64,000 nt of DNA. Origin: Chitinophaga deserti. GTDB taxonomy: Bacteria; Bacteroidota; Bacteroidia; Chitinophagales; Chitinophagaceae. Position numbers and translations under genes: made by a program. Shown piece after piece: positions 1 through 8,408 of the stretch. Positions within the stretch are counted from its first letter, which is position 1, and each line of letters begins with the position of its first letter. Under the pieces are notes generated by a model that did no database searches, had not been told where the DNA came from, and was given only the letters and a program-made list of their open reading frames with translations. The stretch is from assembly GCF_003149455.1 (NCBI RefSeq), contig NZ_QFFK01000009.1:186001-250000 (forward strand). Direction: 5' to 3'.

Positions 1-82
1 TGCGGATGATAGGACTCGAACCTACATACCTTGCGGCACCAGATCCTAAGTCTGGCGTGTCTACCAATTTCACCACATCCGC
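1..82 (-). tRNA. tRNA-Leu (anticodon UAG)
   Basis: Read on the minus strand this is a complete 82-nt class II tRNA. The acceptor stem GCGGATG pairs with CATCCGC, followed by discriminator A at position 1; CCA is not visible in the window. The anticodon stem CCAGA/TCTGG encloses the loop CTTAGGA with anticodon TAG, which reads leucine CUA codons. The long variable arm and a T-arm with loop TTCGAGT fit tRNA-Leu. Confidence 0.95.
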
Positions 83-190
83 TTTTTCGAAGGATGCAAA
101 GGTATTCTTTTTTAGGAATTATAAAAATTATGGATACAGGAGGGGATGGATTGATTATTAAGTGTCACATTATCAACTTGTTGCGGTTGT

Positions 191-224
191 TTTGTTTTTT
201 GAAAAAGCAGGGTAGATAATTTTA
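191..224 (+). promoter_or_regulatory. possible promoter of the RSH gene
   Basis: TTTG at 191-194 is followed 22 bases later by TAATTTTA at 217-224. This matches seven of eight letters of the Bacteroidota -7 box TAnnTTTG, including the two free positions. It lies about 60 bases ahead of the chosen ATG. The match is imperfect, so this is only a candidate. Confidence 0.3.
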
Positions 225-282
225 TCTGCCGCAATGGCAGCATATCCCCGTGTGGTCTCCTTTTTGTACTTTTACGGTTAGC

Positions 283-2529
283 ATGGATACAGTGACTGTA
301 CAAAAATATAATCTCGACGAAGAACAGGAAAAAAAGGAGATCGTCCGCCATTACCGCGCCCTTTTACGTGCTCTGAAGCCCCGCCTGAAAAAAGGCGACA
401 GGGAATTAGTACGTACCGCCTTCGAAATAGCAGCAGACGCCCATAAGGATATGCGGCGTAAATCCGGGGAACCCTACATCCTCCATCCCCTTGCCGTTGC
501 GCAAATCACCGTGGAAGAAATAGGTCTCGGCGTTCGCTCCGCCATTTGTGCCCTCCTGCACGATACCGTGGAAGATACCGAAGTCACCCTGGAAGACGTG
601 GAGCGCGAGTTTGGTACCGAAATCGCCCATATCGTGGACGGTCTCACCAAGATCTCCACCGTCATCGATTCCAATACCAGCACTATGCAGGCGGAGAACT
701 TCAAGAAAATCCTCCTCACCCTGGCAGACGACCCGCGGGTGATCCTCATCAAGCTGGCCGACCGGTTGCACAATATGCGTACCCTCGATTCCATGAGCCG
801 GGAAAAACAGCTGAAGATCGCATCGGAAACAGTGTTCATCTACGCCCCGCTGGCTCACCGGCTTGGTTTGTATAATATCAAGTCCGAGCTGGAAGACCTC
901 GCCATGAAGTACACCGAGCAGGACCACTACCGCGAAATAGCCCGCCGCCTGAAAGAAACCAAGCGCGAGCGTACCCGCTATATCAACGAATTCATTAAAC
1001 CGATCAAGGAAGTACTCCAGGAAGAAGGCTTCCAGTTCGAGATATACGGCCGCCCCAAGTCTATCCACTCCATCTGGAACAAGATCAAGACGAAAGGCGT
1101 CCAGTTTGAAGAAGTGTATGACCTCTTTGCTATCCGCATTATCCTTGATTCCGCCGTGGAAAAGGAAAAGGCCGATTGCTGGAAGGTGTATTCCATTATC
1201 ACCGACTTTTATCACCCCAGCCCTGAACGTACCCGCGACTGGCTCTCCAACCCCAAGGGTAACGGCTATGAAGCCCTCCACGTGACGGTTATGGGCCCTA
1301 ACGGGAAGTGGGTGGAAGTACAGATCCGGTCGAAGCGGATGAACGACTATGCCGAGAAAGGCGTAGCAGCCCACTGGCGGTATAAGGAAGGCAATTCCAA
1401 CGTCCAGGAATCCAAATTCGAGCAGTGGTTCTCCCAGATCCGGGAGATCCTGAGCAGTCCGGATACCAATACCCTTGATTTCCTGGCCGATTTCAAGAGC
1501 AACCTGTTTACGGAAGAGATTTATGTTTATACCCCGAAAGGGGACCTGAAGATACTGCCCGTGAGCTCCACGGCCCTGGATTTTGCCTATTCCATCCACT
1601 CCGCCGTAGGCAACAAGTGTATCGGCGCCAAGGTTAACTATAAACTGGTGCCGCTCAGCCATAAGCTCCGTAGCGGCGACCAGGTGGAGATTATTACTTC
1701 TAACAAGCAGAAGCCGTCGGAAGACTGGCTCAATATTGTGCTCACGGCCAAGGCCAAAGGCAAGATCAAGGATGCGCTGAAGGAAGAGAAGCGGAAAGTG
1801 GCCATGGACGGGAAAGATATCCTGCACCGTAAGCTGGATCATATGAAAGCCAGTGCCAGCCAGTATAACATCAATGAGCTGGTGCAATTCTATAAACAAC
1901 CGTCGCCGCTTGACCTCTACTACCAGGTGGCGGTGAAAAACATCGACCTGCGTGAGCTTAAGCAGTTCAACGTGCTGGGCGATAAGCTGGAGCCTCCCAA
2001 GCCGGCGAAGCCGGTGGAAGTGCCGCACCCTGAAGAGCATCACAAAACCAAGGAAAAGGAATCAAATAAGAAAGACGCTGAGCTGATCATATTCGGGGAA
2101 AGCTCCGATAAGATTGCTTATAAGCTGGCTAACTGCTGCCGTCCCATCCCGGGAGATGATGTGTTTGGCTTTGTTACGGCCAGTGAGGGGCTGAAGATCC
2201 ACCGGACCAATTGTCCTAACGCCGCACAGCTGCTGGCGCACTACGGGCACCGTGTGGTGAAAACGAAGTGGGTGAAAAACCGGGAAATTTCCTTCCTGAC
2301 GGGTCTTAAGATCGTGGGGATGGATGATGTGGGGGTTATTCACAAGATCACCAATATCATCTCCGGAGAGCTGAAGATCAACATTGCGGGGCTTACCATT
2401 GAGTCGAAAGAAGGGCTGTTTGAGGGGCTGATCAAGGTTTTTGTGCATGATAAAGATGAGCTGGAAGAGCTGGTGAACCGGCTGAAGGGGCTGGATGGCA
2501 TCCAGAGCATTAACCGGCTGGAAGATTAG
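283..2529 (+). CDS. bifunctional (p)ppGpp synthetase/hydrolase (RelA/SpoT family)
   Basis: Makes and degrades the stringent-response alarmone (p)ppGpp in the cytoplasm. The 748-residue protein has the full long-RSH layout: an HD hydrolase domain (His68 in ILHPL, HDTVED at 93-98), a synthetase domain (YDLFAIRI from about 279, then GYEALHVTV), a TGS domain from about 411, a Cys-containing linker (Cys618-Cys619 in CCRPIPGDD) and a C-terminal ACT domain from about 667. Intact HD residues argue for hydrolase activity as well, as expected where there is one long RSH. An in-frame GTG at 250 would add 11 residues. The ATG at 283 gives the usual N-terminus and is preferred. purA follows 78 bases downstream; PurA is a known target of ppGpp in other bacteria. 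Confidence 0.95.
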   Translation: MDTVTVQKYNLDEEQEKKEIVRHYRALLRALKPRLKKGDRELVRTAFEIAADAHKDMRRKSGEPYILHPLAVAQITVEEIGLGVRSAICALLHDTVEDTEVTLEDVEREFGTEIAHIVDGLTKISTVIDSNTSTMQAENFKKILLTLADDPRVILIKLADRLHNMRTLDSMSREKQLKIASETVFIYAPLAHRLGLYNIKSELEDLAMKYTEQDHYREIARRLKETKRERTRYINEFIKPIKEVLQEEGFQFEIYGRPKSIHSIWNKIKTKGVQFEEVYDLFAIRIILDSAVEKEKADCWKVYSIITDFYHPSPERTRDWLSNPKGNGYEALHVTVMGPNGKWVEVQIRSKRMNDYAEKGVAAHWRYKEGNSNVQESKFEQWFSQIREILSSPDTNTLDFLADFKSNLFTEEIYVYTPKGDLKILPVSSTALDFAYSIHSAVGNKCIGAKVNYKLVPLSHKLRSGDQVEIITSNKQKPSEDWLNIVLTAKAKGKIKDALKEEKRKVAMDGKDILHRKLDHMKASASQYNINELVQFYKQPSPLDLYYQVAVKNIDLRELKQFNVLGDKLEPPKPAKPVEVPHPEEHHKTKEKESNKKDAELIIFGESSDKIAYKLANCCRPIPGDDVFGFVTASEGLKIHRTNCPNAAQLLAHYGHRVVKTKWVKNREISFLTGLKIVGMDDVGVIHKITNIISGELKINIAGLTIESKEGLFEGLIKVFVHDKDELEELVNRLKGLDGIQSINRLED

Positions 2530-2566
2530 AATATTTTTATTTCTCTGCATTTTCAATCAATCGCCT

Positions 2567-2574
2567 TATTTTTG
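2567..2574 (+). promoter_or_regulatory. -7 box of a probable purA promoter
   Basis: TATTTTTG is an exact TAnnTTTG Bacteroidota -7 element, 33 bases ahead of the purA ATG. No convincing TTTG -33 element is visible at the right distance, so this rests on one box. It suggests purA can be transcribed independently of the RSH gene. Confidence 0.4.
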
Positions 2575-2607
2575 CCACTTCTTTAAACAATAATTAACTT
2601 TTCAACA

Positions 2608-3870
2608 ATGGTAGATGTTCTGCTGGGGCTGCAATGGGGCGATGAAGGCAAAGGCAAGATCGTAGATTACTTTGCCGGTAAATATGATATCATCGCACGC
2701 TTCCAGGGCGGCCCGAATGCGGGCCATACGCTGTATGTCAATGGCCAGAAAGTGGTGTTGCATACCATCCCCTCCGGCGTATTTCACGGTAATACCCTGA
2801 ACCTGATCGGTAACGGGGTAGTGCTCGACCCGGTGACTTTCCGTAAAGAATGCCAGAAAGTGGCGGATTTAGGCATCGACCTGTCTAAAAACCTCTTTAT
2901 TGCGGAAAAAACACATATCATCGTTCCAACCCACCGTGCGTTAGACAAAGCTTCCGAGCTTTCTAAAGGCCAGGAAAAGATCGGTTCTACCCTGAAAGGG
3001 ATCGGGCCGGCTTATATGGACAAAACGGGCAGGAACGGTCTCCGTGTTGGGGATGTGCTCAGCAAAGACTTCCGTCAGCAGTACGAGAAGCTGAAAGCCA
3101 AACATCTGCAGTTACTTGCCAATTATAATTTCAGTGAAGACATCGCAGAATGGGAAAATGAATTCTGGGAAGCGGTGGAGTTCCTGTCTAAAATGAATAT
3201 TGTTAATGGAGAATACTGGCTGAATGGTTACCTGAAAGCCGGGAAAAAGGTACTGGCCGAAGGCGCACAGGGCAGCATGCTCGATGTGGACTTCGGAACC
3301 TATCCCTTTGTGACTTCTTCCAATACCATCTCCGCCGGCGTATGCACCGGCCTCGGTTTAGCTCCTAAATGGATAGCTGAGGTGATCGGTGTTACGAAAG
3401 CGTACTGCACCCGTGTAGGTGGCGGTCCGTTCCCTACCGAGCTGGAAGATGAAACCGGAGAAAGACTGCGTGTGGCAGGTAGTGAATTTGGTGCCACCAC
3501 GGGCCGTCCCCGCCGTACCGGCTGGATCGACCTGGTAGCGCTCGACTACACCTGTATGCTCAGCGGTGTTACCCAGCTGGTAATGACCAAATGTGATGTG
3601 CTGGACGAGTTTGATACAGTTAGTGCCTGCACGGCGTATACCATTGATGGTCAAACCACACGGGAAATGCCTTATAACATCTGTGGGGCTGCCATCGAAC
3701 CGGTATTGGAAAACTTCGCAGGCTGGTCTGAACCTACTGCAAAAAGTGAACGTTACGACGCTTTACCTTTGGAAATGAAAAAATTCTTATCTTTTGTGGA
3801 AGACTATCTGAAGGTGCCTGTGCAGTACGTGTCCAATGGCCCCGGAAGAGATCAGATACTGGAGAAATAA
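2608..3870 (+). CDS. purA: adenylosuccinate synthetase
   Basis: Catalyses GTP-dependent condensation of IMP and aspartate to adenylosuccinate, the committed step to AMP. At 420 residues it has normal family length. The N-terminus carries the GTP/IMP motif QWGDEGKGK at 8-16, followed by GGPNAGHT. Further along are GIGPAYMDK, the NGLRVGD region, the TTGRPRRTGW stretch that contacts IMP, KCDVLD of the guanine site, and the C-terminal SNGPGRD. Nothing is missing. It is transcribed in the same direction as the upstream RSH gene, probably from its own promoter. Confidence 0.97.
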   Translation: MVDVLLGLQWGDEGKGKIVDYFAGKYDIIARFQGGPNAGHTLYVNGQKVVLHTIPSGVFHGNTLNLIGNGVVLDPVTFRKECQKVADLGIDLSKNLFIAEKTHIIVPTHRALDKASELSKGQEKIGSTLKGIGPAYMDKTGRNGLRVGDVLSKDFRQQYEKLKAKHLQLLANYNFSEDIAEWENEFWEAVEFLSKMNIVNGEYWLNGYLKAGKKVLAEGAQGSMLDVDFGTYPFVTSSNTISAGVCTGLGLAPKWIAEVIGVTKAYCTRVGGGPFPTELEDETGERLRVAGSEFGATTGRPRRTGWIDLVALDYTCMLSGVTQLVMTKCDVLDEFDTVSACTAYTIDGQTTREMPYNICGAAIEPVLENFAGWSEPTAKSERYDALPLEMKKFLSFVEDYLKVPVQYVSNGPGRDQILEK

Positions 3871-3967
3871 AGACAAAAAAGTACGAAAAAAACAGTCAAA
3901 AAAAAATTTGGCGAATAAAAAAAACTGTTAAAACTTTACCCTTAGAATCTAATTGTAACGTACCATT

Positions 3968-4498
3968 ATGAAATCAAAATCTGATAAAGAGAAAGAGACT
4001 AAAAAGACTACTTCGCCTCAGACTGACAAAGCCTCTGAAAAGAAAGCCGCAGCCAAGACTAAGAAGGAAGTAGACGAGGATGACGATGATGATGAGGAGG
4101 AATCTCCCCGTAAGTCTGCTGCATCTAAAAAATCAGATAAGCTTGCGGCAAAATCGAAGAAGGAAGACGACGACGATGATGATGACGATGAGGAGGATGA
4201 CGACGCTCCCAAAAAAGGACGTAAACCCGCCAAATCCGGCAGCCGTAAGAAGGATGACGACGATGAAGATGAGGATGACGAAGATGGTGGAGATGATGAC
4301 GACGATGCATGGGAAAAAGGAGAAGACGAAGATTATGATCCGGACTTCGAAGAATTTGACATGCCGAAGCCTAAAAGCAAACGCGGCCGTCCTTCCAAGA
4401 AAAGCTCCGATGATGACGACGACCTGAGCATCGACGATGAGTTTAAGGATATGGATATGTTCAACGACCGTTTTGACGATGACGATGATGATTTCTAA
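3968..4498 (+). CDS. Asp/Lys-rich low-complexity protein with an AT-hook-like motif
   Basis: Unrecognised 176-residue protein, almost certainly disordered. Lys/Ser/Ala-rich basic segments alternate with runs of 4 to 9 Asp/Glu. There is no signal peptide or membrane segment. At residues 138-145 it carries KRGRPSKK, which contains the RGRP core of AT-hooks, and earlier a related KKGRKPAK. The charge pattern resembles HMGA-like or acidic-tail chromatin proteins, but function is inference only. The translation is a clean frame with ATG and stop. GAT/GAC alternate in the Asp runs, which suggests selection on protein rather than a nucleotide repeat. It lies between purA and pabB, nine bases ahead of the latter. 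The purA-side gap of about 100 bases is very A-rich. Confidence 0.8.
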   Translation: MKSKSDKEKETKKTTSPQTDKASEKKAAAKTKKEVDEDDDDDEEESPRKSAASKKSDKLAAKSKKEDDDDDDDDEEDDDAPKKGRKPAKSGSRKKDDDDEDEDDEDGGDDDDDAWEKGEDEDYDPDFEEFDMPKPKSKRGRPSKKSSDDDDDLSIDDEFKDMDMFNDRFDDDDDDF

Positions 4499-4507
4499 TT
4501 CATAAAC

Positions 4508-5794
4508 GTGCTATCATACAGTTTTCCTGTTAAAGATATAAGCGCAATTAAACAGCAAATGTTGAGCTGGGGCAACCGGTTCAACATTTGTTGTTTTTTG
4601 GATAACAATAATTACCGCCTGGCCGGCTCCCGCGCTGAAGCCCTCCTGGCTGCAGACGCTGTTGAAACGCTGGAATGCCCTGCGGGCACTGCGTTTGAGA
4701 AGCTGCGCCGTTTCCACGACGAAAAACCCGGCTGGCTCTTCGGACACCTGGCTTACGACCTCAAGAACGAAACTGAAAAGCTCGAAAGCCATCGCCCCGA
4801 TGGTATCAGTTTCCCTGATCTTTCCTTTTTCAGACCCAGATACCTGCTCCGCCTTACGGCTGAAGCACTGGAGATTTCAGGAGAAAACCTCACAGAGAAG
4901 GAAGCAAGGGATATTTACTCCGATCTGATTGCACAGCCACGTATCATACCATCTGCTCCACCGCCCTTCGTATCGCAGGCGCGCATTCACCGGGGAGATT
5001 ACCTGAGCGCCGTACGTGCTCTGCAGGAACATATCCGCAAGGGCGACTGTTATGAGATCAATTTCTGCCGGGAGCAATATGCCCTCGCCCGGCTTCCTGA
5101 ACCAGCGGCCATATTCCTGCGCCTCAACGGGCTGAGCCCTGCACCCTTTGCTGCATATTACCGCCGCGGCTCCCGCTACCTGGCATGCTCCAGTCCCGAG
5201 CGCTTCCTCCGGAAAGAAGGCAGTACCCTCACTTCCCAGCCTATCAAAGGCACCATCCGCCGTGCTGCCAGTCCGGAAGAGGATGCAGCCCTGCTGCAGG
5301 CGCTCCGCAACAGTCCAAAGGAACAATCGGAGAACGTAATGGTGGTAGACCTTGTGCGTAACGATCTGTCCCGCACGGCAGTGCGCGGCAGTGTACAGGT
5401 GTCTGAGCTATTCGGTATCTACAGTTTCCCGCAGGTGCATCATATGATATCTACCGTTACGGCCACCCTCGACCCCGCTTTCCATTTCACCGACGCTATT
5501 AAAAACGCCTTCCCCATGGGCTCCATGACGGGGGCGCCCAAGGTGAAGGTGATGCAGCTGATTGAACAATATGAGCAAACGCGGAGAGGATTGTTCTCCG
5601 GCGCGGTGGGATATATCACACCCGAAGGGGATTTCGACTTCAATGTGGTTATACGCAGCATCCTCTACAATGCCGATAACCATTACATATCCTTTCAGAC
5701 AGGATCTGCCATTACCTTTTACAGCAATCCGGAAAAAGAGTGGGAGGAGTGCCTCCTGAAGGCGCGTGCATTGCGCACCGCCCTCGGTATTTAA
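4508..5794 (+). CDS. pabB: aminodeoxychorismate synthase component I
   Basis: Chorismate-utilising enzyme of folate synthesis: converts chorismate plus ammonia or glutamine nitrogen to 4-amino-4-deoxychorismate. The 428-residue protein has the chorismate-binding domain in its C-terminal two thirds. PIKGT at 245-249 places the nucleophilic Lys at 247; TrpE enzymes have PIAGT here, so PabB is preferred over anthranilate synthase. Downstream are DLVRNDLSR, GSMTGAPK and a C-terminal SGAVGY/DFNVVIRS block, all typical. The start is GTG at 4508, since no ATG gives the full N-terminus. No pabA-type amidotransferase lies nearby. It ends only four bases from the convergent epimerase gene. Confidence 0.88.
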   Translation: MLSYSFPVKDISAIKQQMLSWGNRFNICCFLDNNNYRLAGSRAEALLAADAVETLECPAGTAFEKLRRFHDEKPGWLFGHLAYDLKNETEKLESHRPDGISFPDLSFFRPRYLLRLTAEALEISGENLTEKEARDIYSDLIAQPRIIPSAPPPFVSQARIHRGDYLSAVRALQEHIRKGDCYEINFCREQYALARLPEPAAIFLRLNGLSPAPFAAYYRRGSRYLACSSPERFLRKEGSTLTSQPIKGTIRRAASPEEDAALLQALRNSPKEQSENVMVVDLVRNDLSRTAVRGSVQVSELFGIYSFPQVHHMISTVTATLDPAFHFTDAIKNAFPMGSMTGAPKVKVMQLIEQYEQTRRGLFSGAVGYITPEGDFDFNVVIRSILYNADNHYISFQTGSAITFYSNPEKEWEECLLKARALRTALGI

Positions 5795-5798
5795 GGCA

Positions 5799-6722
5799 TT
5801 AATCGCCCGAAGCTACCAGCTGCGCCAGCGCGTCGGAGATGCGGGGGTAGGAGAACTGGAATCCTGTAGTCTGGATTTTGGCGGAAGAGGCTTTCACGCT
5901 TTTCAGTACTTCCACACTCATTTCACCCATGGCCAGCTTCAGTGCGAAAGCCGGGATATTGACCGTGATGAAGCTTTTGCCCTTCACAACACGGGCCAGC
6001 TGGGTTACCAGCTCCTGGTTGGTGACGGGGAAGGGAGATACTGCGTTGTAGATGCCATTGAGCTGATCGTTGGCCAGGGCATTGAAATACAGCCGCACAA
6101 GGTCCTGCAGATGGATCCAGGAGATGAACTGGTGGCCGCTGCCCATAACGGTGGCAAAGCCAAGCTTTACAGGACGGATGAACTCTTTCAAAGCACCGCC
6201 TTTGTTAGACAGTACGATGCCCGTACGGAGGATGATGACCTTTTTGCCGAGGGATTCCATCTGGCGGACGCTGTTTTCCCATGCCACGCAGGTTTTGCCT
6301 AGGTAATCCTGCGCCGGGGGATCGGTTTCAGTGAAGGGAGTACCTTCGAATTCACCGTAAAAGCCTGTGGCAGAGGCGCTGATGATGGTGCGTACCTTAT
6401 TGGGGAGTTGGGAGAGCTGTTCGAACAGGAGCTGGCTGCTTTGTACGCGGCTGTCGAGTATCTCCTGCTTGCGGGATTCGGTCCACCGCCCGGTAGCCAC
6501 ATTGGCTCCGGCAAGGTGTACGATCTGGTTGGTTTCCTGGAGAGCGGTGGTGTCCAGCGTTTTACGCGCCGGGTCCCACAGGGCATAACGGAGATTGGGA
6601 TGGGGGGATTCACGCATCTCCCGCGTATATACGATTACCCGATAACCCCTGTCGAGCAGGAAGTCTGTTAATGCCCTGCCTATCATGCCGGTGCCGCCTG
6701 TAATTAATACCGTGTCCATCAT
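5799..6722 (-). CDS. TIGR01777-type NAD(P)-dependent epimerase (SDR family)
   Basis: Extended short-chain dehydrogenase/reductase of the group related to cell-division inhibitor SulA annotations; the substrate is unknown. The Rossmann signature is TGGTGMIG at 8-15. It is followed by VHLAGANVATGRW, the SATGFYG motif and a DYLGKTCVAWE segment, which match the family's conserved blocks. Starting at 6722 gives 307 residues, normal length. A longer frame to 6803 adds a 27-residue extension ahead of the Rossmann strand that looks untranslated. An alternative ATG lies directly adjacent at 6719. It is convergent with pabB. Confidence 0.85.
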   Translation of the reverse strand: MMDTVLITGGTGMIGRALTDFLLDRGYRVIVYTREMRESPHPNLRYALWDPARKTLDTTALQETNQIVHLAGANVATGRWTESRKQEILDSRVQSSQLLFEQLSQLPNKVRTIISASATGFYGEFEGTPFTETDPPAQDYLGKTCVAWENSVRQMESLGKKVIILRTGIVLSNKGGALKEFIRPVKLGFATVMGSGHQFISWIHLQDLVRLYFNALANDQLNGIYNAVSPFPVTNQELVTQLARVVKGKSFITVNIPAFALKLAMGEMSVEVLKSVKASSAKIQTTGFQFSYPRISDALAQLVASGD

Positions 6723-6780
6723 GTTAAAAGCCGATTGTTCCTTTGTAAATTTACGCAATAAATCCCGGCCCTTCCCTGCA

Positions 6781-6812
6781 CTTGGCAATAAGATATTTTT
6801 CATGTAGGTTTG
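6781..6812 (+). promoter_or_regulatory. Bacteroidota-type promoter for the secreted protein gene
   Basis: CTTG at 6781-6784 is followed after 20 bases by TAGGTTTG at 6805-6812, an exact TAnnTTTG -7 box. Spacing fits the sigma-A consensus of this phylum. The expected start of transcription near 6819 lies ahead of the ATG at 6873 but after a TTG at 6810, which supports the ATG as the true start. Confidence 0.6.
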
Positions 6813-6872
6813 AACCGGATCTATGCTAAAACCGCCGCATCAGGCGTTTATCCTGTAGATTACCTTAAACTC

Positions 6873-8393
6873 ATGCCCATGCGCTTCCGTCATATCCTTC
6901 CTTTTTTTGCGCTGATGCTCTGCGCTTCCCTTGCCATGGCCCAGAAAATCACCTATTCCGAACCGGAAAGGGACGATTATAAAACCACCGAGTTCGAAAT
7001 CGTGGGCAAAGTATCCGGCAACATCCTCGTGTATAAGGCAGACCGTGGCGATTATAACATTTCCGTATATGACAACGGCATGCAGCTGGTAGACCGGGTA
7101 AAGCTCGACTTCCTCCCCAAAAAACTCATTAGCGTCGATTTTGTGTCTTATCCCGACTTCGCCTACATGATCTACCAGTTCCAGCGCAAAGATGCCGTGT
7201 ACAGCTTTGTTGGCCGCGTAAACGGGAAAGGACAGTTCCTCGAAGCCCCCGTAATGGTAGACTCTACCCGCATTGGCTTCTATTCCAAGGAAAATAAGAT
7301 CTACTCCGTGGAAGCATCGGAAGATAAAGGGCGCATTCTCATTTACAAAATCAACCAGGATAAGGAAGACAACAACGTTTTCTATACTTTCCTGTACGAC
7401 AGTGCTTTCAACCTCATTAACAACAGCCGCGTAAGCCTCCCCATGGAAGGTAAGAAGCAGTTCCTCAATAACTTCCACCTCAATAACGACGGCGACCTGT
7501 TCCTCACCAAACTGGAAAGAGGGGCCGGCCGGGATTATATCACCAACGGATTCGTGATTGTGAAGCGCGCCACCACCGACGCTTTTGAGACAGTACCCTT
7601 CGAAATGAAGAACCTGCTGCTCGACGAAGTGAAGCTGAAGCTGGATAACGCCGACAAGCAGGCACTTGTTACCGCGTTCTATTACAAACAGAAGCGCGGT
7701 AATGTGGAAGGCATGTACCTCCTCCGCCTCGACTATGCCAATAACCAGCGCTTGTTCGAGAAGCAGGTAGTGTTCAGTCCGGAGCTGAAGCAGCAGGCTA
7801 AAGGCGATGCCTCCACCAACGCAGCTTTCAACGATTATTTCATCCGCAAGATCGTAAATACTTCCAACGGCGGCTTTATGCTGGCGGCGGAAGCCTATTA
7901 CACCACCTCCCGCAGCCAGCCCTGGAACCGCTGGAACTATATGTACGGCGGTTATGGCGGATATTACCCTTACTATTACTCCCCCTACAGCCCGTATTAC
8001 TATAATCCTTATGGCTGGAACGACGGGCAGGGTACCCGTTACCACTACGACAATATCGCCGTTATGGCGTTCGATGATAAGGGCGACCTTACTTACAGCA
8101 ACTTCGTTCATAAAAGTCAGTTCGACGACGGTGCAGACCTTTACCTGAGCTATATGCTGGTGAATGTGGGCAGCGAGCTGCGTTTCCTCTTTAATGAGCT
8201 GGAGCGCCGGCAGTACGTGCTCACGGAAAACACCCTGGGCCCAGACGGGAAGGTGAACCGCAAGCCCACGCTGCGGAACCTCGATAAAGGATTTACCTGG
8301 ATGCCCCGCTATGGCAAACAGATCAGTGGCCGTACGGTACTCGTGCCCTGTATTTACAGGAATTATATTTGCTTTGCAAAAATTGACTTTTAA
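6873..8393 (+). CDS. secreted protein of unknown function with a Tyr/Gly/Pro-rich loop
   Basis: Unrecognised 506-residue exported protein. A signal peptide (RFRHILPFFALMLCASLAMA, then Q) follows the ATG at 6873; a second ATG lies at 6879. The body consists of repeated beta-strand-like segments resembling propeller blades (for example DYNISVYDNG, NVFYTFLYDS, NIAVMAFDDKG), but no named domain can be assigned. Residues about 357-382 form a striking tract of Tyr, Gly and Pro. It is followed 15 bases later by a membrane-protein gene on the same strand, so the two probably form an operon driven by the promoter at 6781-6812. Confidence 0.75.
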   Translation: MPMRFRHILPFFALMLCASLAMAQKITYSEPERDDYKTTEFEIVGKVSGNILVYKADRGDYNISVYDNGMQLVDRVKLDFLPKKLISVDFVSYPDFAYMIYQFQRKDAVYSFVGRVNGKGQFLEAPVMVDSTRIGFYSKENKIYSVEASEDKGRILIYKINQDKEDNNVFYTFLYDSAFNLINNSRVSLPMEGKKQFLNNFHLNNDGDLFLTKLERGAGRDYITNGFVIVKRATTDAFETVPFEMKNLLLDEVKLKLDNADKQALVTAFYYKQKRGNVEGMYLLRLDYANNQRLFEKQVVFSPELKQQAKGDASTNAAFNDYFIRKIVNTSNGGFMLAAEAYYTTSRSQPWNRWNYMYGGYGGYYPYYYSPYSPYYYNPYGWNDGQGTRYHYDNIAVMAFDDKGDLTYSNFVHKSQFDDGADLYLSYMLVNVGSELRFLFNELERRQYVLTENTLGPDGKVNRKPTLRNLDKGFTWMPRYGKQISGRTVLVPCIYRNYICFAKIDF

Positions 8394-8408
8394 CCCCACC
8401 TTTGCATC

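Noticed and set aside
406..2043. A 545-codon open frame antisense to the RSH gene
   Set aside because: It mirrors the coding strand of a fully conserved RSH gene; its translation has no domain pattern. Long antisense frames are common in GC-balanced genes of this kind.
4080..4500. GAT/GAC-rich stretch as a nucleotide repeat or CRISPR-like array
   Set aside because: The periodicity is codon-based and encodes Asp runs in a clean frame; there are no regular spacers.
6840..8399. A 519-codon frame antisense to the secreted protein gene
   Set aside because: The sense strand has a promoter, a signal peptide and protein-like composition. The antisense translation is rich in His/Val/Ile with no structure.
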